Below are positions 1 to 7,098 of a stretch of 9,684 bases of DNA, piece after piece. A program made the position numbers and the translations under genes. The notes beneath the pieces were generated by a model. It made no database searches, was not told the DNA's origin, and saw nothing but the letters and a program-made list of their open reading frames with translations. This DNA is from Clostridiales bacterium (GTDB lineage Bacteria; Bacillota; Clostridia; Oscillospirales; Acutalibacteraceae), in assembly GCA_012728445.1 (NCBI GenBank), contig JAAYFA010000088.1, positions 1-9,684 on the forward strand, given 5' to 3'. Within the stretch, counting starts at the first letter, position 1. Each line of letters starts with the position of its first letter.

Positions 1-1869
1 ATCTATGACGAAAACCATGAGATGCGGTCCATATTTTCCGATGTGGTCATTGATGGCGAAAATGCTCTTATGGTTGTAAAGCTCCGAGGGAACCTGGGGG
101 ATGAGTATAAGGACCAAATATCCAAAGACTTAACGGCGGCGCTGGAAAAGGAAGACTTCAAAACCATCTCTTATGTTATATCGGGCAAACCGGTATTGGA
201 CTCATCGCTGAGGACGGAGATGAAATCGAATATGATGATGATGGTTGGGCTTGCCGTTTTCATCATGCTGCTTGTTCTGGCTCTTGTGTTTAAAGTCAGA
301 TGGCGGATGCTGAGCCTTGGCATTATATTGGTATCGGTCATCGCAACCTTGGGCTTTATGGGTATTTTGAGCGTGCCTATTACCATGGTATCCATGGCCG
401 TGTTCCCCATACTAATAGGGTTGGGTATTGACTACTCGATACAGTTCCATAACAGATACGAAGAAGAAAAATCGGTCAAAAAAACGATGGTTCAAATCGG
501 CAAAGCCGTTGCGATAGCTGTTTTTGCTACCGTGCTCGGGTTTATTTCCCTGTATGCTTCCCCGGTGCCAATGATTCAGGATTTTGGCAAGATGTTAACC
601 ATCGGCGTCATCATCAGCTTTATAGGCAGTATATTCTTACTCATGCCGATATTGCATTTGAGGCAGAACAGCCTCAAGCAAGATGACCATATTGCAAAAG
701 CCGACAGCAACAAGCCTCCGGAAAAGGAAAGATTTCTGGAGAAGATGCTGAAAAAGACAACGAAATTGGTCATCAAATTTTCAATTCCTGTAATCATTAT
801 CGCCTTAGGATTTTCAGGTTTGGGGTTTTTGGCCGACAAAAAAGTGGGCGTTGAAACGGATATTGAAACCTTTATGCCACAGGATATGGCAGCTTTGAAT
901 GACATCCATGCCATCAGAGACAAGTTAGGTTCAACCGATCAAATGGCGCTCTATATAAAAGACGACAATGTATTAACAGCAGAAAATGTAGGCTGGATAC
1001 AAGCAAAAACAAAAGACATAGAAGCGAAGTACAGTGACATTGTGGTCGGCGTCAAATCGATCGATACGCTGGTCGGCAATCTTTCATCCGGAGAAGAACT
1101 GAGCCACGAAGAATATATCGATACAGTAAGCACCCTGCCGGAACAACAAGTAAGCATGTTCGTGAATGCCGACCGAACGGAATCCGTCATACTCTTAAAC
1201 ATCAAACATTTACCGACGGAAAAACTGCAAGACTTTATAAAACAGTTAAAAGATGATTCAAAAGATACTGCCATGAATGTTCAGATTACCGGGAAGAGCG
1301 TTCTGGATGTAGAAATGGTCAACGGACTAACATCCGGCCGAGTGAAGATGACCGTTATAGGCTTAGCACTTGTGTTTGCGGCACTACTTCTTATCTACAG
1401 GAACCCCTTTAAGGCAATCATCCCCATACTGCCCGTGGTCTTAATCATTGGCATGTCCGGTGGGCTGATGTATGTGATCGGCATCAAGTACACGCCCATT
1501 ACGGCGACGCTTGGGGCCTTGGTCTTGGGGATGGGGACGGAGATGACGGTTATGCTGCTTGAGCGGTACTTGGAAGAGCGAAAGCTAGTTAAAGAAAAGC
1601 TGGAGTCCATGATTATCACCGTCACGATGATAGGCAAAGCCATTGTGGCGTCGGCCTTGACTACGGTAGGCGGGTTCTCGGTACTAATGGCTTCCCAGTT
1701 CATCATACTAAGGGATTTTGGGCTGATGACGGTCATCAACATTACGCTGGCGCTACTGAGCACCTTCATCATCTTGCCGCCCATTATCATGTTATTGGAC
1801 CGCTTTATTCTGAGCAAAAAGGATAAGCAAAACATTTCAGAATTGAACGAAGCAATCAAAACTATGTGA
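1..1869 (+). CDS. RND/MMPL-superfamily exporter, HAE3-like (5'-truncated by window)
   Basis: C-terminal 622 residues of an inner-membrane transporter of the RND superfamily (MMPL/HAE3-like), presumably a proton-driven exporter of hydrophobic compounds; substrate unknown. The frame is open from base 1, so the ATG at 22 is internal and the true start lies upstream. What remains is the end of the first extracytoplasmic loop (residues ~1-75), a five-helix bundle (~78-217), a charged cytoplasmic linker (~220-250), one helix (~256-277), the second loop (~280-445), and a final helix bundle (~447-605). The two halves show the RND internal duplication: ISGKPVLD (60-67) against ITGKSVLD (429-436), each just before a helix bundle. 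The central-helix motif GLGIDYSIQF carries Asp144 in the first half; the matching site in the second half is GMGTEMTV with Glu514, a plausible proton-relay pair. The missing part should be TM1 plus most of loop 1. The family call is firm, the HAE3 subfamily less so. Confidence 0.88.
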   Translation: MYDENHEMRSIFSDVVIDGENALMVVKLRGNLGDEYKDQISKDLTAALEKEDFKTISYVISGKPVLDSSLRTEMKSNMMMMVGLAVFIMLLVLALVFKVRWRMLSLGIILVSVIATLGFMGILSVPITMVSMAVFPILIGLGIDYSIQFHNRYEEEKSVKKTMVQIGKAVAIAVFATVLGFISLYASPVPMIQDFGKMLTIGVIISFIGSIFLLMPILHLRQNSLKQDDHIAKADSNKPPEKERFLEKMLKKTTKLVIKFSIPVIIIALGFSGLGFLADKKVGVETDIETFMPQDMAALNDIHAIRDKLGSTDQMALYIKDDNVLTAENVGWIQAKTKDIEAKYSDIVVGVKSIDTLVGNLSSGEELSHEEYIDTVSTLPEQQVSMFVNADRTESVILLNIKHLPTEKLQDFIKQLKDDSKDTAMNVQITGKSVLDVEMVNGLTSGRVKMTVIGLALVFAALLLIYRNPFKAIIPILPVVLIIGMSGGLMYVIGIKYTPITATLGALVLGMGTEMTVMLLERYLEERKLVKEKLESMIITVTMIGKAIVASALTTVGGFSVLMASQFIILRDFGLMTVINITLALLSTFIILPPIIMLLDRFILSKKDKQNISELNEAIKTM

Positions 1870-1946
1870 AGCAAAGCTAAACGAACCGAACAAACAGCAA
1901 ACTGCCTGTCAAGATGTGTTCATCATCTTGGCAGGCAGTTTTTATG
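1865..1946 (+). repeat. Dispersed hairpin repeat, copy 1
   Basis: This copy aligns with 3107-3184 in the same orientation. By hand count 62 of 77 aligned bases are identical, with one 5-nt and one 1-nt indel. It begins at the RND stop codon (shared TGTGAAGC), continues through a purine-rich stretch (1881-1900), and contains the terminator hairpin. Stem differences between the copies are compensatory: G-C versus A-T at one pair and A-T versus G-C at another. Two copies in 1.3 kb suggest a genome-wide family of terminator or palindromic repeats, but that cannot be seen from one window. Confidence 0.6.
1899..1943 (+). terminator. Intrinsic terminator of the RND gene, possibly bidirectional
   Basis: An 18-bp stem pairs 1899-1916 with 1924-1941 around the 7-nt loop TGTTCAT, with a single G-T wobble. 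It ends in five T (1939-1943) and lies 29 bp after the RND stop codon. The lplA gene converges from the other side, so the hairpin may also stop lplA transcripts, although the T-run on that strand is weaker and interrupted (TTTGCTGTTTG). Confidence 0.85.
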
Positions 1947-2004
1947 CTTAGTTTATTTTTCCTGTATTGATTATTTCTGCTCCAATGTTGTTTCTTTCAT
2001 ATTT

Positions 2005-2988
2005 TTAATTGGACAACTCTAAATCCTTGTTCTTCATCCATTGGGCTAAATCATTTGTTTCGGCATACCCTAAACGCAAGAGATTTGTACTGATAGCTTT
2101 TGACTGAAAAACGCATCCGATCAAAGACGGAGCAATCTGCGCAACCACTTCTTGATTTAAAGCATCGGAAAAAACATGAACATCAACTATATAGCCGTTT
2201 TTAACATCAAATAGGATCTCAACTTCGCCCCATAGAAACCTTTCTTCAAAAGAGACGTTGTATTTGGGGGATTCTCCAATTCGCCATTCCCACGATGAAT
2301 ATTCAGCTTGGTATTCAGCGAGCAATTCCATATCTATGCTTTTTGTTTGTGTTTGAGCCGATCCATATAAAGATATAAATGATTTTATCAGCGCTGCCTT
2401 CATCGATTCAACATTGATGGAACCGTTCATTGTCTTTAAATTGCAAATTCTTGAAGCGACACTTTTAATCCCTTTTGATTCGAGCTTTAGTTTTGAGGGT
2501 GTTAAATACTGAGCCACTTTTTTTACATCGACATCAATTAATATCGTTCCGTGATGCAGCGCATTTACGGTGGTTTGTTGAAAGGCGTTGCCGGAAAACT
2601 TACATTTATTTTCTGAGACGATCAGATCATTCCGACCGTTTAGCTCAACATCTACGCCAAGGCTTTTAACAGCTTGCCGGATAACCTCCATTTGTTTGGG
2701 TACGTCGTGGCCTTCTATGGAAGACAAAAATGTAAAATTCAAGTTTTGCAAATCATGGAAGACGGCACCGCCACCGGATGATCGCCGTGCAAGCAATACA
2801 CCGTCACGGTTCATTTGTTCCAGATTACATTCTTTCCATGGGTTTTGGTTACGGCCAATAACGACCGTATCTCTATTTTGCCACAAATAAATGATGTTGC
2901 CATCAATCCTGGAACAGAGCAAGAGCTTTTCAAGCGCTAAATTATAATAGGGATTGTTTGATCCGCTAAATATTATTGTATTTTTCAT
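2005..2988 (-). CDS. lplA: Lipoate-protein ligase A
   Basis: Cytosolic enzyme that activates free lipoate with ATP to lipoyl-AMP and transfers it to a lysine of lipoyl domains (2-oxoacid dehydrogenase E2 subunits or GcvH), allowing lipoate scavenging. The 327 residues match the usual two-domain LplA length (about 330-340). Family hallmarks are RRSSGGGAVFHD at 68-79 (lipoate/adenylate-binding loop), GRNDL at 118-122, and KFSGNAF with the expected catalytic Lys130, followed by HHGTIL at 145-150. A C-terminal accessory domain follows (~250-327). The ATG start is chosen because the N-terminus (SGSNNPYYNLALEKLLL) matches where the family begins; the Shine-Dalgarno is weak (GAAGTGGG, about 14 nt upstream). 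It appears monocistronic, with its own consensus promoter, and no lipoate-dependent complex or lipoate transporter gene is adjacent. The related LipL/LipM amidotransferases are shorter and lack this C-terminal domain, so LplA fits best. Confidence 0.93.
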   Translation of the reverse strand: MKNTIIFSGSNNPYYNLALEKLLLCSRIDGNIIYLWQNRDTVVIGRNQNPWKECNLEQMNRDGVLLARRSSGGGAVFHDLQNLNFTFLSSIEGHDVPKQMEVIRQAVKSLGVDVELNGRNDLIVSENKCKFSGNAFQQTTVNALHHGTILIDVDVKKVAQYLTPSKLKLESKGIKSVASRICNLKTMNGSINVESMKAALIKSFISLYGSAQTQTKSIDMELLAEYQAEYSSWEWRIGESPKYNVSFEERFLWGEVEILFDVKNGYIVDVHVFSDALNQEVVAQIAPSLIGCVFQSKAISTNLLRLGYAETNDLAQWMKNKDLELSN

Positions 2989-3030
2989 AACAACTATTAA
3001 TACCCACTTCTATGCATCTTTCTTGCAAAA

Positions 3031-3059
3031 ATTATACTGCACCCCTGTACAGGTGTCAA
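3031..3059 (-). promoter_or_regulatory. Consensus sigma-A-type promoter of lplA with palindrome in spacer
   Basis: On the minus strand, TTGACA (3054-3059) is followed by a 17-bp spacer and TATAAT (3031-3036), both perfect consensus hexamers. The expected start site is near 3024, giving a leader of about 36 nt before the lplA ATG. The spacer contains CCTGTACAGG (3044-3053), the core of an imperfect 18-bp palindrome (14 of 18 positions symmetric) over about 3040-3057. A regulator bound there would occlude or distort the promoter. The promoter is firm; the operator is inference. Confidence 0.85.
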
Positions 3060-3106
3060 CTGAAAACCCGCGGGACGGAGTCAAAGGGAAGGAGTGGCCG
3101 ACACGC

Positions 3107-3184
3107 TGTGAAGCTAATACGAACGGAATAAATAAAAGACTGCCTATCAAGGTGTGTTAATCACTTTGATAGGCAGTTTAAATG
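3107..3184 (+). repeat. Dispersed hairpin repeat, copy 2
   Basis: Relative of 1865-1946 in the same orientation, about 81% identical by hand alignment. Unlike copy 1 it does not follow a visible plus-strand gene: lplA and the MATE gene flanking it are both on the minus strand. The aligned stop triplet (TGA, 3109-3111) is preceded by only a short open stretch (from 3064), with no recognisable protein. It could therefore be a mobile-type repeat, the 3' relic of a lost plus-strand gene, or a terminator reused by the MATE gene. Confidence 0.6.
3137..3179 (-). terminator. Hairpin terminator downstream of the MATE gene
   Basis: An 18-bp stem pairs 3137-3154 with 3162-3179 around a 7-nt loop (plus strand TGTTAAT), containing two G-T wobbles. 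It lies 18 bp past the MATE stop codon. Read on the minus strand, the second arm runs into CTTTTATTTATT, a usable U-rich tail. Read on the plus strand, the tail is poorer (TTTAAAT), so minus-strand termination is favoured. Confidence 0.72.
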
Positions 3185-3197
3185 TTATGCTAAAAAT

Positions 3198-4586
3198 TTA
3201 AGAGTTTTTTAGCAGCTTGCCGTCCGGTTGCTTTTGTGCAGCGAGGTTATTGGTTTTATTGAGCTGTCTCATCTCAACCCACAACCATATGCCCTTTAAG
3301 ACAAATGCGCCGATATCGGATGCAGGCGATGACCACCATACGCCGTCCAAGCCCCAGAAGTGGGGGAGAACAAATAAAACCGGAATAAAGATAAATACTT
3401 GTCGCGACAAGCCCAACATCGTCGCTTGGTTCGGTTTGCCGACAGCTTGAAAATAGCTGGCACTAATCATTTGCATGCCGACCAGAGGAATAAACTTGAA
3501 AAAGATATTCATGGCATAGACCGTTTGTTCAATCAATACAGGATTGCTGTTAAACAGTCCGGCAATCTGAGCGGGGAAAATCTTAGAAATGATAAAGCCG
3601 AGCGTGATGATGGAAGTAGCGGCGAAAATCGTTAGCTTTAAAGTGTCTTTCACACGGTCAAATTTTTTAGCGCCATAATTATAGCCGACTATCGGTTGGG
3701 CGCCTTGGCTGATGCCCATGGCCGGCATGATTAAGAAGGTTGTAACACTCATGATGATCCCGACTGAGGCCAAAGCTATATCGCCGCCAAAGCTGGCGAG
3801 CTGTCGGTTTAAAATGAGCTGCTGAATGCTGCCGGTTACCTGCAACGCAAATGTCGGCACGCCAACCAATACAATTCCCTTCACCAATAGTTTTTTGAGT
3901 TTAAGGTTTTCAAGTCGAACTTTCAGCATGCTTTTTCCGGAGAAAAAATAGTGGAGCACCCAGGTGCTGGTAACGCTATAGGCAATAATCGTGGCGAAGG
4001 CCGCACCTTTAATACCCCAGTCAAAGATGAAGATAAAGATGTAGTCCAGCACAATGTTTGTGACGGTTCCGATTAACATGGTATTCATTGCCATTTTTGG
4101 GTTGCCTTCGGCGCGAATAAAATTGTTCATGCCGGTGCCAATGGTAAACAGTACATTGCCCAGTAAAATGATTCTCATATAGTCCGTGGCGTAGGGTAAT
4201 ATGTCCGCACTGGCGCCGAATACGATTAAAATCGGTTCAAGGAATATGAAGCCGACTACGGTTAAACTGATGCCAATAACCAAAAACAGCGTTAAAGCAT
4301 TGCCGATAATATTCTCGGCTTCCGATTCGTTTTTTTCACCCAAACGAATCGATATCAGGGCAGTAGCGCCCATGCCGATTAGCATCGTAAATGCCAAAAA
4401 TGTTGTAATAATAGGGAAGCATACCGTAACGGCGGCAAGGCCTAAATCGCCTACCCCTCGGCCAACAAAAATGCTGTCTACGATGTTGTACAAAGCGCTC
4501 ACCAATAAGCCGACGATCGCCGGCAGTGAAAACTTTAACAAGAGCTTTGGAATTTTTTCCGTTTCCATTTGTACAGATCTATTCAA
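3198..4586 (-). CDS. MATE-family multidrug/toxin efflux pump (MepA-like)
   Basis: Twelve-helix inner-membrane cation-coupled exporter of the MATE family; 462 residues is the normal length. Characteristic segments are PAIVGLLVSALYNIVDSIFVGR in TM1 (with Asp37), NFIRAEGNPKMAM (~155-167) and SQGAQPIVGYNYGAKKFDRVK in the second half (from ~293), with YFQAVGKPNQATM as the pseudo-repeat of the first-half motif. Sequence style is closest to the Gram-positive MepA group, which exports cationic drugs and dyes; the substrate here is not predictable. The start is TTG, chosen because AAAGGAG lies 8 nt upstream; the first in-frame ATG (codon 7, at 4568) is 26 nt from that site. It has its own promoter in the divergent region and ends at a hairpin terminator. 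No MarR- or TetR-type regulator is adjacent within the window. Confidence 0.93.
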   Translation of the reverse strand: MNRSVQMETEKIPKLLLKFSLPAIVGLLVSALYNIVDSIFVGRGVGDLGLAAVTVCFPIITTFLAFTMLIGMGATALISIRLGEKNESEAENIIGNALTLFLVIGISLTVVGFIFLEPILIVFGASADILPYATDYMRIILLGNVLFTIGTGMNNFIRAEGNPKMAMNTMLIGTVTNIVLDYIFIFIFDWGIKGAAFATIIAYSVTSTWVLHYFFSGKSMLKVRLENLKLKKLLVKGIVLVGVPTFALQVTGSIQQLILNRQLASFGGDIALASVGIIMSVTTFLIMPAMGISQGAQPIVGYNYGAKKFDRVKDTLKLTIFAATSIITLGFIISKIFPAQIAGLFNSNPVLIEQTVYAMNIFFKFIPLVGMQMISASYFQAVGKPNQATMLGLSRQVFIFIPVLFVLPHFWGLDGVWWSSPASDIGAFVLKGIWLWVEMRQLNKTNNLAAQKQPDGKLLKNS

Positions 4587-4594
4587 GATGATGT

Positions 4595-4601
4595 CTCCTT
4601 T
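4595..4601 (-). promoter_or_regulatory. Ribosome binding site deciding the TTG start of the MATE gene
   Basis: AAAGGAG on the minus strand, 8 nt before the TTG start at 4586. Its spacing is ideal for TTG and wrong for the downstream ATG at 4568. Confidence 0.85.
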
Positions 4602-4625
4602 GAATCTTTAGTTTGCGCGACAGGT

Positions 4626-4654
4626 ACTATACTACACTTATCGGTTAATAGCAA
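4626..4654 (-). promoter_or_regulatory. Candidate promoter of the MATE gene
   Basis: On the minus strand TTGCTA (4649-4654, 4 of 6 consensus) and TATAGT (4626-4631, 5 of 6) are separated by 17 bp. They sit 40 bp upstream of the TTG start. An inverted repeat lies immediately upstream of the -35 box. Confidence 0.55.
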
Positions 4655-4658
4655 GCGC

Positions 4659-4687
4659 GGCGGAGAAAGCTCGGTACTTTTTCCGCC
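4659..4687. repeat. Inverted repeat between divergent genes (11-bp arms, 7-bp centre)
   Basis: GGCGGAGAAAG (4659-4669) is inverted as CTTTTTCCGCC (4677-4687), with one G-T mismatch. It is 4 bp upstream of the MATE -35 box and between the two divergent transcription units. Neither strand has a T-run directly after it, so a regulator binding site is a better guess than a terminator. No binding factor can be named. Confidence 0.5.
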
Positions 4688-4717
4688 ACGAAATAGCCCT
4701 TCCATTTTACTGTTTAC

Positions 4718-4750
4718 TTATAGTATACTGTAATGAATAATGCATATAAT
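4718..4750 (+). promoter_or_regulatory. Candidate control region of the ABC-DUF1854-ABC operon
   Basis: A perfect TATAAT lies at 4745-4750, but the -35 position (around 4722-4727, AGTATA) is poor. That position is covered by a 16-bp palindrome at 4718-4733 (TTATAGTATACTGTAA, one mismatched pair), and TACTGT occurs as a direct repeat at 4708 and 4726. The arrangement fits a regulated promoter, activated or repressed by a dimeric factor, but the hexamer choice is uncertain. An alternative -10 is TATACT at 4724-4729. Confidence 0.35.
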
Positions 4751-4762
4751 ATTGTCAAAAAC

Positions 4763-4781
4763 ACAGGGCTAAAAACCCTGT
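4763..4781 (+). other. Small leader hairpin upstream of the ABC operon
   Basis: ACAGGG (4763-4768) pairs with CCCTGT (4776-4781) around a 7-nt A-rich loop. It lies about 37 nt before the first start codon of the operon and is not followed by a T-run. It would sit in the 5' untranslated leader if transcription begins at the TATAAT box. It may shield the leader RNA or be fortuitous, and it is too simple to call a riboswitch. Confidence 0.35.
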
Positions 4782-4817
4782 CAATTATAAATTTGGATGT
4801 GAAGGGGCGTACATTTC

Positions 4818-7082
4818 GTGAAGAAAATAACGATACCGGAATATATGTTCCCCGCATTCGCCGCGCAGGGGATCGATACTTCCGAGCTTATATACGCCAT
4901 ACATACCGATTTGGTTCTGGACAGTGAAGACACCGATGTTTATATGGCCGTGAGCAAGGAAAGCCTGTTCGTCCTCTGTGGCGTGGAGAAAGTGGCAAAG
5001 ACAGCCGGAGCACGCCGGGTGACGACCGTTTTTGAAGCATCAAAAACGGAAAAATATTCTCTGGTCGAGTTGGGTAAGCTGAGCACCGAAAGGCTGCTTT
5101 CTACAGGCCGCCTGTACAGCGAGAAGGACGACGCGGCCAAAATTCTGCTGGTGTTTTCCGTCGGTTTTTTAGCGGATGTAGAGCGGCTGATTAAAGTTGT
5201 GAAAAACATCATTGAAGGCCGAACACCTCTTGAAGAAATTGTCGTGGACGATAAACTGTTCTGCCCGAAATGCGGCACCCGCTACCCGGAACCGGAGCGC
5301 AAGCTTTGCCCGAAGTGTATGGACAAAATCTCAATAACACGGCGGCTCTTAGGCTTTTTTAAATATTATAAAAATAAAGTCGCCATTATCCTCATCACGA
5401 TGCTGGCCGGCTCTGCGTTCGCAGTGGTTTCTCCGCTTATCGGAACAAAGTTTTTGTTTGACGATGTGCTTACCGAAGGCGGCAACTATTATGGCGCTAT
5501 TTTGGGTGCGGTTGGTCTGATACTTTTTGTAAGAGCGGTTCATGTGACATTTAACATCTTGTTTTCCTATGTGCTTGCGCGAACAGTCCCGTGGATTGTT
5601 TATGACTTGAAACTGAAGATTTTTGAAGCCATGCAGCGGCTGTCTGTCGGCTTTTATACCTCTAAACGCACGGGCTCGCTCATGAACCGTGTCAACCGTG
5701 ACGCAAACAATATCTACTGGTTTTTTGTTGACGGCTTCCCTTATGTGATTGTGAACATCATTACTTTCACGGGAGTAATCACCTTGATGTGCGTGCTGAG
5801 CCTTAAGCTCGCCATCGTGTGCATGGTTATTTTGCCCATTGCCATCGGCTTGTTTAGCCTTTTATGGCGCGTTTTTCGGCGCTTCCACCACAAGAACTGG
5901 GTTTACAACGCTCAGCTCAACTCCATGGTGAGCGATTCCGTCAACGGGCAGCGGGTCATTAAGGCGTATGCGCGCGAGGATGATGAATCAAAGCGTTTTT
6001 CCGAGATGGGCGGCAAGTTGGCCGATGTGGATATAAAGGCAATCAACATGGAGTACACGGCTTTCCCTCTTATTTACACATTCTTGTTTTTGGGGCAGGT
6101 TATTGTTACCGCCATAGGCGGCATGATGGTCTTGAATGGCGAGATTACCTTGGGGACCCTGCTAACCTTTATCGCTTACCTGTCGATGCTGTACGGACCG
6201 CTGGAGTTTATGTCCTGGGTGTCCAACTGGTGGGCGCGCTGTGTAGATTCGGCCCAGCGGGTTTTTGAAATTATGGATGCCGAGCCTGACATCGCCGAGC
6301 CTGATGTACCCGTGGTGCTCGATAAAATTCGGGGCGATATTGAAATACGCGGTGTGAAGTTTGAATACGACCCCGCGACACCGGTGCTCAAGGGGATTGA
6401 TTTATCCGTGGAGGCAGGGAAAATGCTGGGCATCGTCGGTAAAACCGGAGCGGGTAAATCTACGCTGGCAAACCTCATCGCCCGCCTGTACGACGTGACG
6501 GAAGGTTCTATAACCGTTGACGGCGTCAATGTAAAAGAGCTGTCCCTCGCGCAGCTGCGCAAAAGTATTGGCATTGTGTCACAGGATATTTACCTGTTTA
6601 TCGGTACCATAGCAGATAACATTCGGTATTCAAACCCCGATGCCGGCATTGAAGAAGTGATTCGCGCGGCGAAGATTGCATCGGCCCATGATTTTATTAT
6701 GCTGCTCCCCGACGCTTACGAAACAAAGGTGGGTGCCGGCGGGCAGGACCTATCGGGCGGCGAAAAACAGCGTTTGTCTATCGCACGGACGATTTTGCAA
6801 AACCCGAACATTTTAATTCTAGACGAAGCTACTGCGGCGATGGACACACAGACCGAAGCGAATATTCAAAAAGCGCTTTTTAACCTGCAAAGCGGCCGTA
6901 CGACGATTGCCATTGCGCACCGCCTTTCCACCCTGCGCGATGCCGACAGCTTAGCGGTGTTAAGCGACGGTATTGTGGTGGAAAGCGGCACGCACAAGGA
7001 ACTGATGCTTAAAAAAGGCGAATACCATAAGCTTTACACCATACAACTGGAAGGCCTTAAGACGATCAATATGGAAGATTAG
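4818..7082 (+). CDS. ABC exporter subunit with PH-like/zinc-ribbon N-terminus (half-transporter A)
   Basis: Type IV (ABCB-like) half-exporter: a membrane domain fused to an ATPase, 754 residues instead of the usual ~580. The first ~185 residues are a soluble extension: an alpha/beta region (~40-145) that looks like a bacterial PH-like fold (inference), then a zinc-ribbon-like CPKC-x11-CPKC (Cys149, 152, 164, 167). Six membrane helices follow at about 188-209, 225-250, 305-327, 329-350, 413-438 and 448-470. The ATPase domain has Walker A GKTGAGKS (541-548), Q-loop Gln589, signature LSGGEKQ (645-651), Walker B with catalytic Glu670, and switch His701, so it looks fully active. The start is GTG with GAAGGGG 10 nt upstream; no better in-frame start precedes it. 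It is the first gene of an operon, 16 bp before the DUF1854 gene, and probably pairs with the second ABC gene. It resembles, from memory, exporters annotated as cyanophycin metabolism-associated; the substrate is unknown. Confidence 0.9.
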   Translation: MKKITIPEYMFPAFAAQGIDTSELIYAIHTDLVLDSEDTDVYMAVSKESLFVLCGVEKVAKTAGARRVTTVFEASKTEKYSLVELGKLSTERLLSTGRLYSEKDDAAKILLVFSVGFLADVERLIKVVKNIIEGRTPLEEIVVDDKLFCPKCGTRYPEPERKLCPKCMDKISITRRLLGFFKYYKNKVAIILITMLAGSAFAVVSPLIGTKFLFDDVLTEGGNYYGAILGAVGLILFVRAVHVTFNILFSYVLARTVPWIVYDLKLKIFEAMQRLSVGFYTSKRTGSLMNRVNRDANNIYWFFVDGFPYVIVNIITFTGVITLMCVLSLKLAIVCMVILPIAIGLFSLLWRVFRRFHHKNWVYNAQLNSMVSDSVNGQRVIKAYAREDDESKRFSEMGGKLADVDIKAINMEYTAFPLIYTFLFLGQVIVTAIGGMMVLNGEITLGTLLTFIAYLSMLYGPLEFMSWVSNWWARCVDSAQRVFEIMDAEPDIAEPDVPVVLDKIRGDIEIRGVKFEYDPATPVLKGIDLSVEAGKMLGIVGKTGAGKSTLANLIARLYDVTEGSITVDGVNVKELSLAQLRKSIGIVSQDIYLFIGTIADNIRYSNPDAGIEEVIRAAKIASAHDFIMLLPDAYETKVGAGGQDLSGGEKQRLSIARTILQNPNILILDEATAAMDTQTEANIQKALFNLQSGRTTIAIAHRLSTLRDADSLAVLSDGIVVESGTHKELMLKKGEYHKLYTIQLEGLKTINMED

Positions 7083-7086
7083 TATT

Positions 7087-7092
7087 GGAGGG
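7087..7092 (+). promoter_or_regulatory. Ribosome binding site deciding the TTG start of the DUF1854 gene
   Basis: GGAGGG sits 6 nt before the TTG at 7099. It lies in the 16-bp gap after the ABC subunit A stop codon, supporting co-transcription and independent initiation of the small gene. Confidence 0.75.
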
Positions 7093-7098
7093 ATTCCC

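Noticed and set aside
1395..1874. A 159-codon minus-strand reading frame opposite the RND gene
   Set aside because: It lies wholly antisense to well-supported RND helices, has low-complexity Ser/Met/Ile-rich content and no ribosome site; it is a shadow of the coding strand.
3084..3130. Possible mini-gene: GGAAGGAG followed by GTG at 3108 and a 7-codon frame ending in TAA
   Set aside because: The spacing of 13 nt is long, the peptide would be only 7 residues, and the region is better explained as part of the repeat.
2954..3160. A 68-codon plus-strand frame over the lplA promoter and hairpin repeat
   Set aside because: It crosses a consensus promoter on the other strand and half of a hairpin, with no ribosome site; the translation looks random.
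4566..4568. ATG at MATE codon 7 as the true start
   Set aside because: It is 26 nt from the only strong ribosome site, whereas the TTG at 4586 has ideal 8-nt spacing.
4201..4611. A 136-codon plus-strand frame opposite the MATE gene start
   Set aside because: Antisense to conserved MATE sequence, with Lys/Pro/Ser-rich composition and no recognisable domain.
4763..4781. Riboswitch or attenuator in the ABC operon leader
   Set aside because: Only a 6-bp hairpin is visible, with no competing stem and no T-run; the leader is too short for a known riboswitch class.
4733..4927. A 64-codon plus-strand ATG frame overlapping the start of ABC subunit A
   Set aside because: It overlaps the ABC N-terminus in another frame and has no ribosome binding site; the TATAAT box and leader hairpin lie inside it.
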